From: Cycloclasticus sp. symbiont of Poecilosclerida sp. M
GTDB lineage: Bacteria; Pseudomonadota; Gammaproteobacteria; Methylococcales; Cycloclasticaceae
DNA length: 42,176 nt
Direction of reading: 5' to 3'
NCBI GenBank assembly: GCA_002101225.1
Contig: LWTN01000232.1
Coordinates: 1 to 42,176 of the forward strand
Below, one piece after another: positions 30,408 through 39,795 of the stretch (positions are counted from its first letter, which is position 1; the number at the start of each line of letters is the position of its first letter). Both the position numbers and the translations under genes were made by a program. Below the pieces are notes generated by a model, which was not told where the DNA came from, searched no databases, and was given only the letters and a program-made list of their open reading frames with translations.

Positions 30408-31715
30408 ATGGGCAAGCAAAAATATAATTCACGATTAACCGCCGTTAAAATTATCTGCTCCGTCTTAAAACACGGAAAATCGCTAACTCAGGCGCTGATA
30501 CTAACCGAAGAGCTCGACCCGCAAAATCAAGCTTTTTGTAAAGAGCTCTGCTACGGCACACTACGCTGGTATCACCGGCTCGACGCGTTACTTAGCCTAC
30601 TGCTTAAGAAACCATTTAAAGAAAAAGATCTCGACATTAAAGTTGTCTGCTTAATGGGTTTGTATCAACTGATTTACTTGAGCACTCCCGATCACGCAGC
30701 CGTCTCCGAAAGCGTCAAAACCTGCATTCAAACAAAAAAAACGTGGGCTAAAGGCCTAACCAATGCCGTTTTAAGAAATTTCTTACGCCAACGCAAACAC
30801 CTCGAAGAGTCTGTGGATGAAGCACCAGAGACTCTCCACGCCCACCCAAAATGGCTAACAAAACAAATTCAGCATGACTGGCCTCAACACTACCAGGCTA
30901 TTCTAGCTGCAAACAACGAACGACCACCGATGTCACTACGCGTTAATGCCTTGCATTCAAAGAAAGATGACTACCAAAACAAACTTTCAGAGCAAGACAT
31001 TGCCTCCTCTACCAACCCACATGCTCCCGAAGCCCTAACCCTTGAGCAAGCAGTCGGGGTTGATCAGTTACCCAGTTTTTGGCAAGGCGATGTTTCTGTT
31101 CAAGACGCCGCTGCACAATTAGCCGCAAACTTATTGGACGTTCAGCCTGATGATAATGTGCTCGATATGTGTGCGGCCCCTGGTGGTAAAACAGCACACA
31201 TACTTGAAATTGCACCCAATAATGCCACCTTAATCGCGGTTGATATCGACGAACAACGCACGCAAAGAATTACTGAAAATCTTGAGCGCCTTAAACTCCA
31301 AACAACGGTCATAACCGCCGATGGCCTACAGCCAAAAGAATGGTTCGGCGGACGTTTGTTTCAACGAATTTTATTAGATGCACCTTGCTCCGCAACTGGT
31401 GTTATTCGGCGCCACCCCGACATTAAAGTATTAAAAAAAGAAAGTGATATACAACAACTTGTAGCACTTCAAAAGAAGCTACTCAATACGCTATGGCCCA
31501 TGCTCGACAGAAAAGGTGTGATTTTGTACGCAACCTGTTCTATATTGGCAGCAGAAAATAGCGAGCAAGTGGCCGCTTTTATTGCCGAAAATGAAGATGC
31601 AAAAGAAATCAAAATCGAATCCGCTTGGGGACACGATTGTGGCGCCGGCAAACAAATTTTTCCTGGCGAAGACCATATGGATGGATTCTTCTACGCATGT
31701 ATAAGAAAAACTTGA
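30408..31715 (+). CDS. rsmB: 16S rRNA (cytosine-967-C5) methyltransferase
   Basis: Methylates C967 of 16S rRNA. The 435-residue protein has an N-terminal NusB-like RNA-binding domain (about 1-140) and a SAM-dependent RsmB/NOP2 domain. That domain shows the SAM motif DMCAAPGGKTAHI (253-265) and the two working cysteines, Cys327 in DAPCSATG and Cys377 in YATCSI. The DUF4390 gene starts within its last codons (19-base overlap). Confidence 0.96.
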   Translation: MGKQKYNSRLTAVKIICSVLKHGKSLTQALILTEELDPQNQAFCKELCYGTLRWYHRLDALLSLLLKKPFKEKDLDIKVVCLMGLYQLIYLSTPDHAAVSESVKTCIQTKKTWAKGLTNAVLRNFLRQRKHLEESVDEAPETLHAHPKWLTKQIQHDWPQHYQAILAANNERPPMSLRVNALHSKKDDYQNKLSEQDIASSTNPHAPEALTLEQAVGVDQLPSFWQGDVSVQDAAAQLAANLLDVQPDDNVLDMCAAPGGKTAHILEIAPNNATLIAVDIDEQRTQRITENLERLKLQTTVITADGLQPKEWFGGRLFQRILLDAPCSATGVIRRHPDIKVLKKESDIQQLVALQKKLLNTLWPMLDRKGVILYATCSILAAENSEQVAAFIAENEDAKEIKIESAWGHDCGAGKQIFPGEDHMDGFFYACIRKT

Positions 31716-32272
31716 AGCGAACTTTGCTAAAACTATTCATAGCTTTTGCACTGCTGTCTTGGCTAAACCCTGCTCTATCTGCTGATGAGCCTAACCTTTT
31801 CATATCAAGCGCTACTTTAAACTCCACACAAGGGGGGTATTTCTTGAATGCTGAAATTGACATATCGCTCAGTGATGAAGCAATAGAAGCGCTAGATAAC
31901 GGTGTAACGCTCATCTTCGATACCGAATTAAAAATTCTTGAACAAAGACAATGGTTGTGGCTCAAGCATCAATATGCACGTCAGTTAACTTCGAAATTAA
32001 AATATCACACGCTCGCCGAGACCTACCAAGTAACCGACATCACCCACCACCACCACCACTTTTCTAGTTTGTGGGCCGCTTTACTCGCCCTAGGCACGTT
32101 ACAAGATATCCCTTTGCACGGGTTAACACTGTCGGCCGAAACCGAGCTAACAGGGAAACTTGCAATGCAATTGAATATTGAGGCGCTGCCTTTGCCCATG
32201 CGCCCGTTAGCCTACATTACGCCCGGATGGTACCTACGCAGCGACCCCTATTTATGGCCAATAACCCCATAA
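31697..32272 (+). CDS. DUF4390 family exported protein
   Basis: A 191-residue protein from ATG 31697, preferred because it places a signal/anchor segment (LKRTLLKLFIAFALLSWLNP) at the N-terminus; an upstream frame start at 31625 lies deeper in rsmB. DUF4390 proteins sit between rsmB and ntrY in many proteobacteria and have no known function. GVTLIFDTELKILEQRQWLW and LPMRPLAYITPGWYLRSDPY are the recognisable conserved blocks. An unusual run of five His (CAC repeats, 32045-32059) lies mid-protein. Confidence 0.8.
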   Translation: MYKKNLKRTLLKLFIAFALLSWLNPALSADEPNLFISSATLNSTQGGYFLNAEIDISLSDEAIEALDNGVTLIFDTELKILEQRQWLWLKHQYARQLTSKLKYHTLAETYQVTDITHHHHHFSSLWAALLALGTLQDIPLHGLTLSAETELTGKLAMQLNIEALPLPMRPLAYITPGWYLRSDPYLWPITP

Positions 32273-34410
32273 ACAGCAAAAACTATCTGATACCCGCGGG
32301 CATTTTTATTGGCCTCCTCATCAGTCTTTACATTATGAGCCAGGCGACTCAGGCCGATTCTCAATTTAATGACTTATTCACCTCGCTGATTGTTTTAAAT
32401 TTATTGGGCGCACTCTTCCTATTTGGGCTTCTGGTCGCCAATATTGGCTGGCTATGGCGACAATATAAAAAGCAAGCCATGGGTTACAAAATTACGGCTC
32501 GCGTTGTCGCCTTATTTTTAGCCATCTCGGTTATCCCAACCGGCATCGTTTTTTACTTCTCAAACCAGTTGTTGCACCAAAGTATCGACAGCTGGTTTGA
32601 CGTTCAGGTTGACGATGTTATGAAAAATGCCTTAGAACTCGGGAAGCGCTCACTTGATGATAGGACCTTAACGCGCTTTAAAGAAACACGCAGTATCGCC
32701 AATAGGCTCTCGAATGAATCGGATATATTTTTGTCCCTAACTCTCGCCGATATCCGTGAACGAACCAACGCAACCGAACTCACCGCCTTATCAAAGCGAG
32801 GCGAGATTATTGCCACCACCAACCTCGACCCAGGTGTGCTTATTCCAAATATCCCTGATAGCGCCATATTTTCTAACATCAGGCAATATGGCGAATATAT
32901 CGGTCTAGAGCCTAAAGACGGCGAGGGTCTAGTCATTCGCGCGGTGGTGGAAATAAGAAACTCCAATCCTAAACGCTATTTACAAGCCATTTACGCCGTA
33001 CCAGAGGAACTTAGCCTCTTGGCCACCTCTGTTGAAACCGCCTACGCGTCATACAAAGAACTAAACTACCTACAACAATCGCTAAAATTTAGCTTTTCTG
33101 TGACGCTCTCGTTAGTCCTTGGATTCAGCCTATTGGCTGCCAGTTGGGCCGCTTTTATCTTTGCACGACAATTGGTCGCCCCGATTCGACAGTTGGTAAA
33201 AGGCACGCAGGCGCTTGCAAAAGGTGACTACGAGAAAAAGCTGAAAGTAACACGGAAGGACGAGCTGGGTTTTCTAGTGACCTCCTTTAACGACATGACG
33301 GTTCGCATATCGGACGCGAAAAAATCGGCAGAAGCCGCTCAACGCGCGACGGAAGATCAGCACGCTGAACTCGAAACCATACTAAGCCATCTCTCTAACG
33401 GTGTATTAAGTTTTAATCTAAAGTGCCAATTAGAAACCGCTAACCAAGGCGCTGAGAATATTTTAGGTGTTGCCTTATCTGAATGTACGCAACTCGGTTT
33501 TGGCGAGATTGCTAACACCTATCCTGCAACCTCAGGATTAATGCAATTACTCTCGGAAAAACTGCCTATTAAAGACAATGGCTGGGAAGCGGGATACACC
33601 TATCAAGCTGACCATTTAAGGAAAACTTTGCTATTGAGCGGTTTACCCTTGTTGTCTGCCGACAAGTCTATCACCGGTTATGTGGTTGTTTTTGACGACG
33701 TAACACCCATTATTCAATCTCAACGAAACGCCGCTTGGGGTGAGGTCGCACAGCGCTTGGCGCATGAAATTAAAAACCCCTTAACCCCAATACAACTCTC
33801 TGCCGAGCGCTTACAACGTAAACTCAAAGGTCAGCTAGACAACGACTGTGAACTAATATTAGAGAAATCTATTACCACAATTGTGCAACAGGTCGACGCG
33901 ATGAAAAGCATGGTTAATGATTTTTCAGAATATGCCAGGCCACCACAAACGCGGCCTCAATCGTTATCGATTGGAAGCCTACTTGAGGATATCCTGATGC
34001 TTTATCAAGGCCAAATAGCGTCAGATGATATTAATATTAGCTCTAGTTTAGCGAGTATTCACGCAGATTCCGTTCGCATGCGACAAGTGCTCATCAACCT
34101 GATTAAAAATGCGCAAGAGGCAACCGCTAATACTGAGAACGGCTATATTAAAGTGACCGCGAAAAATATTAATAATGATAAGACTGTTGAAATTTGCATT
34201 GCCGATAACGGCCCTGGGGTGGATAATTCGCAACTTGAGCAAATATTTGAACCCTATGTGACCTCAAAAGAAAAAGGAACTGGCTTGGGCTTAGCCATCG
34301 TTAAAAAGATAATTGAAGAGCACGGTGGTAGCATTCATGTGAAAGCGAGCGAAGTAGGTGGCGCTATATTTGTTATCCAATTGCCCGCTTTGCTAGAACA
34401 AACAAATTAA
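32254..34410 (+). CDS. ntrY: NtrY-like sensor histidine kinase
   Basis: A membrane kinase of 718 residues from ATG 32254; ATG 32227, in frame, is an alternative. Numbering from the shorter start: membrane helices near 11-29, 44-64, 81-103 and 280-303, with an extracytoplasmic domain between the last two. A HAMP segment (LVAPIRQLVKGTQAL), a PAS domain (about 375-485), HisKA with His504 in LAHEIKNPLTPIQL, and an ATPase domain with IADNGPGV and GTGLGLAIVKK follow. NtrYX systems respond to nitrogen, redox or envelope cues depending on species. It overlaps DUF4390 by 19 bases and is followed by ntrX. Confidence 0.9.
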   Translation: MANNPINSKNYLIPAGIFIGLLISLYIMSQATQADSQFNDLFTSLIVLNLLGALFLFGLLVANIGWLWRQYKKQAMGYKITARVVALFLAISVIPTGIVFYFSNQLLHQSIDSWFDVQVDDVMKNALELGKRSLDDRTLTRFKETRSIANRLSNESDIFLSLTLADIRERTNATELTALSKRGEIIATTNLDPGVLIPNIPDSAIFSNIRQYGEYIGLEPKDGEGLVIRAVVEIRNSNPKRYLQAIYAVPEELSLLATSVETAYASYKELNYLQQSLKFSFSVTLSLVLGFSLLAASWAAFIFARQLVAPIRQLVKGTQALAKGDYEKKLKVTRKDELGFLVTSFNDMTVRISDAKKSAEAAQRATEDQHAELETILSHLSNGVLSFNLKCQLETANQGAENILGVALSECTQLGFGEIANTYPATSGLMQLLSEKLPIKDNGWEAGYTYQADHLRKTLLLSGLPLLSADKSITGYVVVFDDVTPIIQSQRNAAWGEVAQRLAHEIKNPLTPIQLSAERLQRKLKGQLDNDCELILEKSITTIVQQVDAMKSMVNDFSEYARPPQTRPQSLSIGSLLEDILMLYQGQIASDDINISSSLASIHADSVRMRQVLINLIKNAQEATANTENGYIKVTAKNINNDKTVEICIADNGPGVDNSQLEQIFEPYVTSKEKGTGLGLAIVKKIIEEHGGSIHVKASEVGGAIFVIQLPALLEQTN

Positions 34411-34452
34411 GAACGCGTATAGGATACATTTCGCTAAAACAAAAGGCACAAA

Positions 34453-35826
34453 ATGAATAAATTACACATCTTAGTCATAGACGATGAACCTGATATTCGC
34501 AATTTGGTTTCTGACATCCTCGGCGATGAAGGCTACGAAGTCTCCACAGCTGAAAATGCTGCCACGGCTAGAAAACTACGTCATGAGTGCCGCCACGATT
34601 TAATATTGCTTGACATTTGGATGCCCGACGTTGACGGTGTGGCCTTATTAAAAGAGTGGGTTGATGAGGGTGAGTTATCGTGCCCCGTGGTAATGATGTC
34701 TGGGCACGGAACAGTCGAAACAGCGGTCGAAGCGACCCGTCTTGGCGCGTATGACTTTCTTGAGAAGCCGCTTTCCATTGCCAAATTATTGCTCACCATT
34801 GAGCGCGCACTGGAAACCGAAAAACTAAAACAAGAAAATATTGACCTTAAGCAGAGCACCGCTCAAGTCCAAGAACCCCTAGGCAATAGCCAAGCGATTA
34901 ATCAATTATTAGAACAAGCACGCCGTCTAGGTTCGCACGATACGCGCGTATTGTTAACCGGCGAGCCTGGCAGCGGCAAAGAAACCTTGGCACACTACCT
35001 ACACGAACATAGCCAAAGAAGTGACGGCCCCTTTGTCGAGCTCAATACAGGTGTCATTACCTCACAAAATGCACTGGAAGAATTCTTTGGCCATGAAGAA
35101 GGAGATTTTATCCATTACGGCCTGCTCGAACGCGCTAACCAAGGCACTTTATTTATTGATGAAATTGGCGATATGGATAACGAGGTTCAATTACGCCTAC
35201 TTAGCGCGCTTGAATCTAAAAGCTTCCAACGCGTCGGTGGAAATGAGAATATAAATGCCGACGTAAGAATTATAGCCTCCACCCGCCAAGACCTTGAGGA
35301 GAGCATACAGGATGGAAAATTTAGGCAGGATTTATATTATCACTTAAACGTCGCGAGCCTGCATTTACCCGCCCTTAGAGAGCGTAAAAAAGACATCCCT
35401 CTGTTACTCGACTTCTATTTACAACACTATATTAAGCGCGAAAATTTACCTAAAAGAAAATTTACTATTGCAGCGCAGCAGTTTTTGAGCGATTATGCAT
35501 GGCTTGGCAATATACGCGAACTTAAAAACGTCGTGCAACGTGTCTTAATTTTAGGAATTGGAGATGAAATTGGTCTCACCGAAGTCAAAACTACTCTTGG
35601 CGAGACAGCCCGTTCAGTCATTGATGCTAATGACCTCCCCGTCTTTTACGACTTACCACTCAAAGACGCGCGCGCGCAATTCGAAAAGGCTTATCTTGAC
35701 TATCATTTGGACAAACATAAGGGCAGCGTTACAAAATTATCTGTCGCCGTTGGCATGGAAAGAACCCACTTGTATAGAAAATTGCATAACTTGGGTATTC
35801 AGTTTAGAAACAAACGCGAGAAGTAA
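34453..35826 (+). CDS. ntrX: NtrX-like response regulator (AAA+ type lacking GAFTGA)
   Basis: A 457-residue regulator. Receiver domain with Asp54 (LLDIWMPDVDG); AAA+ domain with Walker A GEPGSGKE (170-177), Walker B TLFIDEIGD (232-240) and WLGNIRELKN; C-terminal Fis-type helix-turn-helix (SVTKLSVAVGMERTHLYRKL). The L1 loop, where sigma-54 activators carry GAFTGA, here reads GHEEGDFIHYGLLERA (about 213-228). GAFTGA contacts sigma-54, so this protein may not activate sigma-54 promoters and may act as a sigma-70 regulator or repressor. It lies 42 bases after ntrY and 27 before trkA. Confidence 0.9.
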   Translation: MNKLHILVIDDEPDIRNLVSDILGDEGYEVSTAENAATARKLRHECRHDLILLDIWMPDVDGVALLKEWVDEGELSCPVVMMSGHGTVETAVEATRLGAYDFLEKPLSIAKLLLTIERALETEKLKQENIDLKQSTAQVQEPLGNSQAINQLLEQARRLGSHDTRVLLTGEPGSGKETLAHYLHEHSQRSDGPFVELNTGVITSQNALEEFFGHEEGDFIHYGLLERANQGTLFIDEIGDMDNEVQLRLLSALESKSFQRVGGNENINADVRIIASTRQDLEESIQDGKFRQDLYYHLNVASLHLPALRERKKDIPLLLDFYLQHYIKRENLPKRKFTIAAQQFLSDYAWLGNIRELKNVVQRVLILGIGDEIGLTEVKTTLGETARSVIDANDLPVFYDLPLKDARAQFEKAYLDYHLDKHKGSVTKLSVAVGMERTHLYRKLHNLGIQFRNKREK

Positions 35827-35853
35827 TTTTCTTTATAAGCGACACGTTTTCTC

Positions 35854-37248
35854 ATGAGGATTATCATTCTAGGCGCGGGGCAAGTCGGCTTTACAGTCGC
35901 TAATAATTTAGCCCATGAGGATATTGATATCACGCTGGTGGATACCGACCAATCGGTCATTAATGCTGCCTGTGAGCACTTAGATATTGCAACAATTTGT
36001 GGCAATGCGACCCATCCCGATGTACTAGAAAGCGCCGGTATTAAACAGGCCGATATGATTATTGCTGCCACTGACAGCGATGAATGCAACATCATGGCCT
36101 GCCAAATTGCACACCACCTGTTTCAAGTTCCAAAAAAGATTGCGCGTATTAGGGCGCAAGCATTCTTGAAGGTAAAGGATCAGCTATTCAACTCTGAAAC
36201 CATACCCATCGACGTTATTATCAACCCCGAAGAAGAAATCGTTGAGTTTATAAAAAGTCTTATTTTGCACCCTGGTGCACAGCAGGTTTTATCTTTTGCA
36301 GATGACTCACTCAGCTTGGTTGAAACCAATGTTAAAGCAGGACATGAAATTATAGGTTCCTCATTAAAGGAAATGACACAGATGCTAGGTGGGTTAGAAG
36401 CGCGTATCGCAGCCATCTTTCGTAACGGTAGCATTGTCATACCGAATTTTGATACCGAGGTTCAGGCCGGTGATCGCCTTTTCTTCATAGCACCGTCAAA
36501 GGATATTCAAGAAGTATTGAGAATTATATTTAATCAAAACAAACACTATAAAAGCGTGACTATTGCCGGTGGCGGACGCATTGGATTAGGGCTCGCTAAA
36601 GCTTTAGAAAACGAGTTACAGGTAAAAATCATTACCAAAAGTCCAGATAAAGCCCACCGTCTATCAGAGCAGCTCGACAATACCATCGTTCTATCAGGTG
36701 ACGCGACAGATGAAGCCTTATTGTTGGACGAGAACATTGATCGAACAGATGTATTTTGCACCGTCACGAATGACGACGAAACCAATATTCTTTGCGCCAT
36801 GCTAGCCAAAAGCCTCGGTGCACAAACGGTTATGAGCCTTGTCGATCGAACGGCTTATATGAGCCTTGTGGACAACGGCTCAATAGATAATGCTATTTAT
36901 CCGCAACACACCACCATTGGTCGAATACTCACTCTCATCCGACGCGGCAGTATTTCACGCGTCCATTCACTGCTACGCGGAAAAGCCGAAGCTTTTGAAG
37001 CCACCATTCAAGATAATGGAACAAAGTCGACGATTGCTGGTAAGCAGATTAAAGATATAAAGCTGCCGGCCAGCGCCATTATTATCGGCGTCGTTCGCGA
37101 AGGGCAGCCTATCCTCGCTAAAAATGAACTCATCCTTATAGGCGGTGACCACGTTATTGTTTTCGTCACAGACAAAACAACCATTCGTACTGTTGAGGCG
37201 TTATTTCAACCGCCCAAATCACTCATTGGAAAGCTCAATGCACTTTAG
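35854..37248 (+). CDS. trkA: Trk potassium uptake peripheral protein TrkA
   Basis: The nucleotide-binding gating subunit of the Trk potassium uptake system, on the inner face of the membrane. The 464 residues comprise two RCK halves, each a Rossmann NAD-binding segment (MRIIILGAGQVGFTVANNL at the N-terminus; VTIAGGGRIGLGLAKALE at about 231) followed by a TrkA-C domain. The stop overlaps the trkH start by 11 bases, so the subunits are coupled. Confidence 0.97.
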   Translation: MRIIILGAGQVGFTVANNLAHEDIDITLVDTDQSVINAACEHLDIATICGNATHPDVLESAGIKQADMIIAATDSDECNIMACQIAHHLFQVPKKIARIRAQAFLKVKDQLFNSETIPIDVIINPEEEIVEFIKSLILHPGAQQVLSFADDSLSLVETNVKAGHEIIGSSLKEMTQMLGGLEARIAAIFRNGSIVIPNFDTEVQAGDRLFFIAPSKDIQEVLRIIFNQNKHYKSVTIAGGGRIGLGLAKALENELQVKIITKSPDKAHRLSEQLDNTIVLSGDATDEALLLDENIDRTDVFCTVTNDDETNILCAMLAKSLGAQTVMSLVDRTAYMSLVDNGSIDNAIYPQHTTIGRILTLIRRGSISRVHSLLRGKAEAFEATIQDNGTKSTIAGKQIKDIKLPASAIIIGVVREGQPILAKNELILIGGDHVIVFVTDKTTIRTVEALFQPPKSLIGKLNAL

Positions 37249-38689
37249 TGCCATACGGCGTATAACAGGTCTATTACTTGCCCTGTTTAGCGTCACCATG
37301 CTGCCGCCCATCGCCGTTTCATATCTTTATCAGGAAAATAACCACCAGCCTTTTATCATCGGTTTCTTTTCCGTTTTCTTAGTAGGGCTCGCGCTTTGGT
37401 TAAGCGCACGCACAGCAAAAACCGAGCTACGCACACGCGATGGATTTGTCGTCGCCGCACTGTTTTGGATTACCCTTGGGCTCTCGGGCGCCATCCCTTT
37501 TTATGCCTCAAGCATGCCGTCACTTTCTTTAACGGACGCAATTTTTGAGTCTATTTCTGGGCTAACCACGACCGGCGCAACCGTTATTAGTGGTTTGGAC
37601 TTTTTGCCAAAATCTATTTTATTTTATCGCCAACAACTGCAGTGGCTCGGCGGCATGGGTATCGTCGTATTAGCCGTCGCTATCTTACCGATGCTCGGCA
37701 TTGGAGGAATGCAATTGTATAAGGCAGAAACTCCAGGTCCGTCTAAAGATGCCAAGTTAACGCCTCGCATTACCGAAACGGCAAAAGCTCTATGGATTAT
37801 TTATCTTGGCCTCACCCTCATCTGTATTAGCGTGTATTGGATGGGAGGCATGACCCTTTTCGACGCTATTGCACACGGCTTTTCTACTGTTTCCATCGGT
37901 GGGTTTTCAACCCACGATGCAAGCTTTGCCTTTTTTGATAGCTCATTACTTAACTATAGTTGTGTCGTCTTTATGTTTCTATCGGGGATTAATTTTGCAC
38001 TTCATTTTAAAGCGGCGCGCGGCTTACAACTTGAAGCCTACAAAAAGAATGACGAATTCAAAGCCTACGTTAATATACTGATTACCCACAGCTTAATTAT
38101 TCTAATCGCTCTGTTTTTATATCTAGACTTTGTCAGCATCAGCACGACCTTCGAACAAACTTTATTTCAAGTCGTTTCCTTCTCAACAACCTCCGGCTTC
38201 ACCTCAACCGACTATGCAGCGTGGCCGGGATTTATTCCCGTATTACTTATTTTTATGAGTTTTTACGGCGGTAGTGCAGGTTCTACCGCTGGTGGCATCA
38301 AAGTTATTCGCTTAGTTATTATGCTGAAACAGCTAGGCAGGGAAATAACTCACCTAGTCCACCCGCACGCATCCATGCCCGTTAAACTCGGCAAGCAAGC
38401 TGTGTCACCAACTATCATTCAAGCCGTTTGGGCATTTTTTACCGCATACATTCTATCCTTCGGTTTTTTAATGATTATGATGATGATAACGGGCTTAGAT
38501 CAAGTCACGGCCTTTTCTGCCGTCGCTGCGACATTAAATAATTTAGGGCCTGGCTTAGGGGAAATAAGTAGCAATTTCGCAACCGTATCTGACCCAACCA
38601 AGTGGGTTGCCTGTTTTGCCATGTTGCTCGGGCGTCTTGAAATTTTCACCCTGCTCGTTTTATTTACGCCGCTTTTTTGGCGCAATTAA
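37238..38689 (+). CDS. trkH: Trk potassium uptake membrane subunit TrkH
   Basis: The pore-forming partner of TrkA. The 483 residues from ATG 37238 match the family length exactly; a frame start at 37145 lies inside trkA and adds a non-homologous leader. The protein is very hydrophobic, with the expected repeated helix-loop-helix units. Filter loops include SGLTTTGATVI, TVSIGGFSTHDAS, TTSGFTSTDY and NNLGPGLGE. The gene ends directly at the GTG of a methyltransferase gene. Confidence 0.95.
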   Translation: MHFSAIRRITGLLLALFSVTMLPPIAVSYLYQENNHQPFIIGFFSVFLVGLALWLSARTAKTELRTRDGFVVAALFWITLGLSGAIPFYASSMPSLSLTDAIFESISGLTTTGATVISGLDFLPKSILFYRQQLQWLGGMGIVVLAVAILPMLGIGGMQLYKAETPGPSKDAKLTPRITETAKALWIIYLGLTLICISVYWMGGMTLFDAIAHGFSTVSIGGFSTHDASFAFFDSSLLNYSCVVFMFLSGINFALHFKAARGLQLEAYKKNDEFKAYVNILITHSLIILIALFLYLDFVSISTTFEQTLFQVVSFSTTSGFTSTDYAAWPGFIPVLLIFMSFYGGSAGSTAGGIKVIRLVIMLKQLGREITHLVHPHASMPVKLGKQAVSPTIIQAVWAFFTAYILSFGFLMIMMMITGLDQVTAFSAVAATLNNLGPGLGEISSNFATVSDPTKWVACFAMLLGRLEIFTLLVLFTPLFWRN

Positions 38690-39268
38690 GTGCCTCATCC
38701 CAGCCAACAAAAATGGGATGCTATCTACCAAAAGCGGTCTACCGAATCGCTTACGCCCGCTCAGGTACTGTCTGGACATAGCCATTTACTTCCCGACCAA
38801 GGTTGCGCCTTGGATCTCGCCTGCGGGCTAGGGGCTAACGCGCTTCTGCTTGCAAAACACGGCTTAAACGTCGACGCATTTGATATTTCAGCAGTTGCCA
38901 TTGACAAACTTAAACAAAATGTCACTTTCAACCCGCTCATTAACGCCCTCGTATGTGATATTTTAAACTATCCGCTAGAAAGAAACACCTACGACATCAT
39001 CGTCGTTTCTCGTTTTTTAGAGCGTAGTTTAGCGCCTAAACTTATTCGTGCGTTAAAGCCAGAAGGCCTCATTTTTTATCAAACCTTTACCCAAAAAAAA
39101 GTTAGCACTGATGGGCCCAGCAACCCTGCCTTTCTATTAGCCAAAAATGAACTTCAACAGCTATTCAGCTCACTCTCCTTGATTTATTATCACGAAGAAG
39201 GTTTTGTTGGCGATACGAATGCCGGCTTTAGAAATGAAGCCATGCTGATTGCGCAAAAGGCCTCTTAA
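38690..39268 (+). CDS. SAM-dependent methyltransferase (class I)
   Basis: A 192-residue protein with the class I fold: motif I LDLACGLGANALLLAKHG, an acidic residue after motif II (VDAFDISAVAIDKL), and motif IV YDIIVVSRFLERSL. The family resembles TehB/UbiE-like small-molecule methyltransferases, but the substrate cannot be told. The GTG start follows the trkH stop without a gap (TAAGTG), so translation probably relies on reinitiation. GTG was chosen because the conserved region begins soon after it. Confidence 0.8.
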   Translation: MPHPSQQKWDAIYQKRSTESLTPAQVLSGHSHLLPDQGCALDLACGLGANALLLAKHGLNVDAFDISAVAIDKLKQNVTFNPLINALVCDILNYPLERNTYDIIVVSRFLERSLAPKLIRALKPEGLIFYQTFTQKKVSTDGPSNPAFLLAKNELQQLFSSLSLIYYHEEGFVGDTNAGFRNEAMLIAQKAS

Positions 39269-39340
39269 GCGAAAAGCTGTTGTCACAGCGTAAAACTAGA
39301 AAGTCTTGTACAATAGCGGGCTAACTAAACGAGATTCACC

Positions 39341-39736
39341 ATGACAAATATTCAACGTATTACACCTGTCCAAGCCAAGGAAATCCTTGACGTTGAGACC
39401 GGAGCACTACTGATTGATGTGCGCACAAAAATGGAATATACCTTTGTCGGCCACCCCATAGGCGCGCTACACATTCCTATTCAAGAATCCCCCGCGTGGG
39501 AAACACTGGATAATTTTATCGATAACGTCACGCAAGCAACTGGCAAAAATGTGCCCCTCGTATTGATGTGCCGCAGTGGCGTGCGTTCCATGAAAGCTGC
39601 TGAAATACTTGCACAAGCGGGTTTTCAAAACCTCTACAACATGGAAGAAGGTTTCGAAGGCGATAAAGACGACAACAAACACCGCAGCACCACCGGCGGC
39701 TGGCGCTTTCATAAACTACCTTGGGAACAAGGTTAA
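39341..39736 (+). CDS. Rhodanese-like domain protein
   Basis: A 131-residue single-domain rhodanese. The LIDVRTKMEYTFVGHPIGALHI block is followed by the active loop CRSGVRS with persulfide-forming Cys77. The tail (GGWRFHKLPWEQ) is typical of a small subgroup common in Proteobacteria. Such proteins move sulfane sulfur; the physiological partner is unknown. It is cytoplasmic, as no signal peptide is seen. It may have its own promoter: 72 bases separate it from the methyltransferase, with TACAAT at about -32. Confidence 0.88.
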   Translation: MTNIQRITPVQAKEILDVETGALLIDVRTKMEYTFVGHPIGALHIPIQESPAWETLDNFIDNVTQATGKNVPLVLMCRSGVRSMKAAEILAQAGFQNLYNMEEGFEGDKDDNKHRSTTGGWRFHKLPWEQG

Positions 39737-39795
39737 ACAGCCTCAGCTTTATATTAAAGACCACATCAAATTAATACTATTAGGATAGACCACTC

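Noticed and set aside
37145-37237. Longer start for trkH
   Set aside because: It lies within trkA in another frame. The 483-residue start at 37238 matches the family.
39300-39320. TTGTCA...TACAAT upstream of the rhodanese gene
   Set aside because: The spacing is 23 bases, too long for a sigma-70 promoter.
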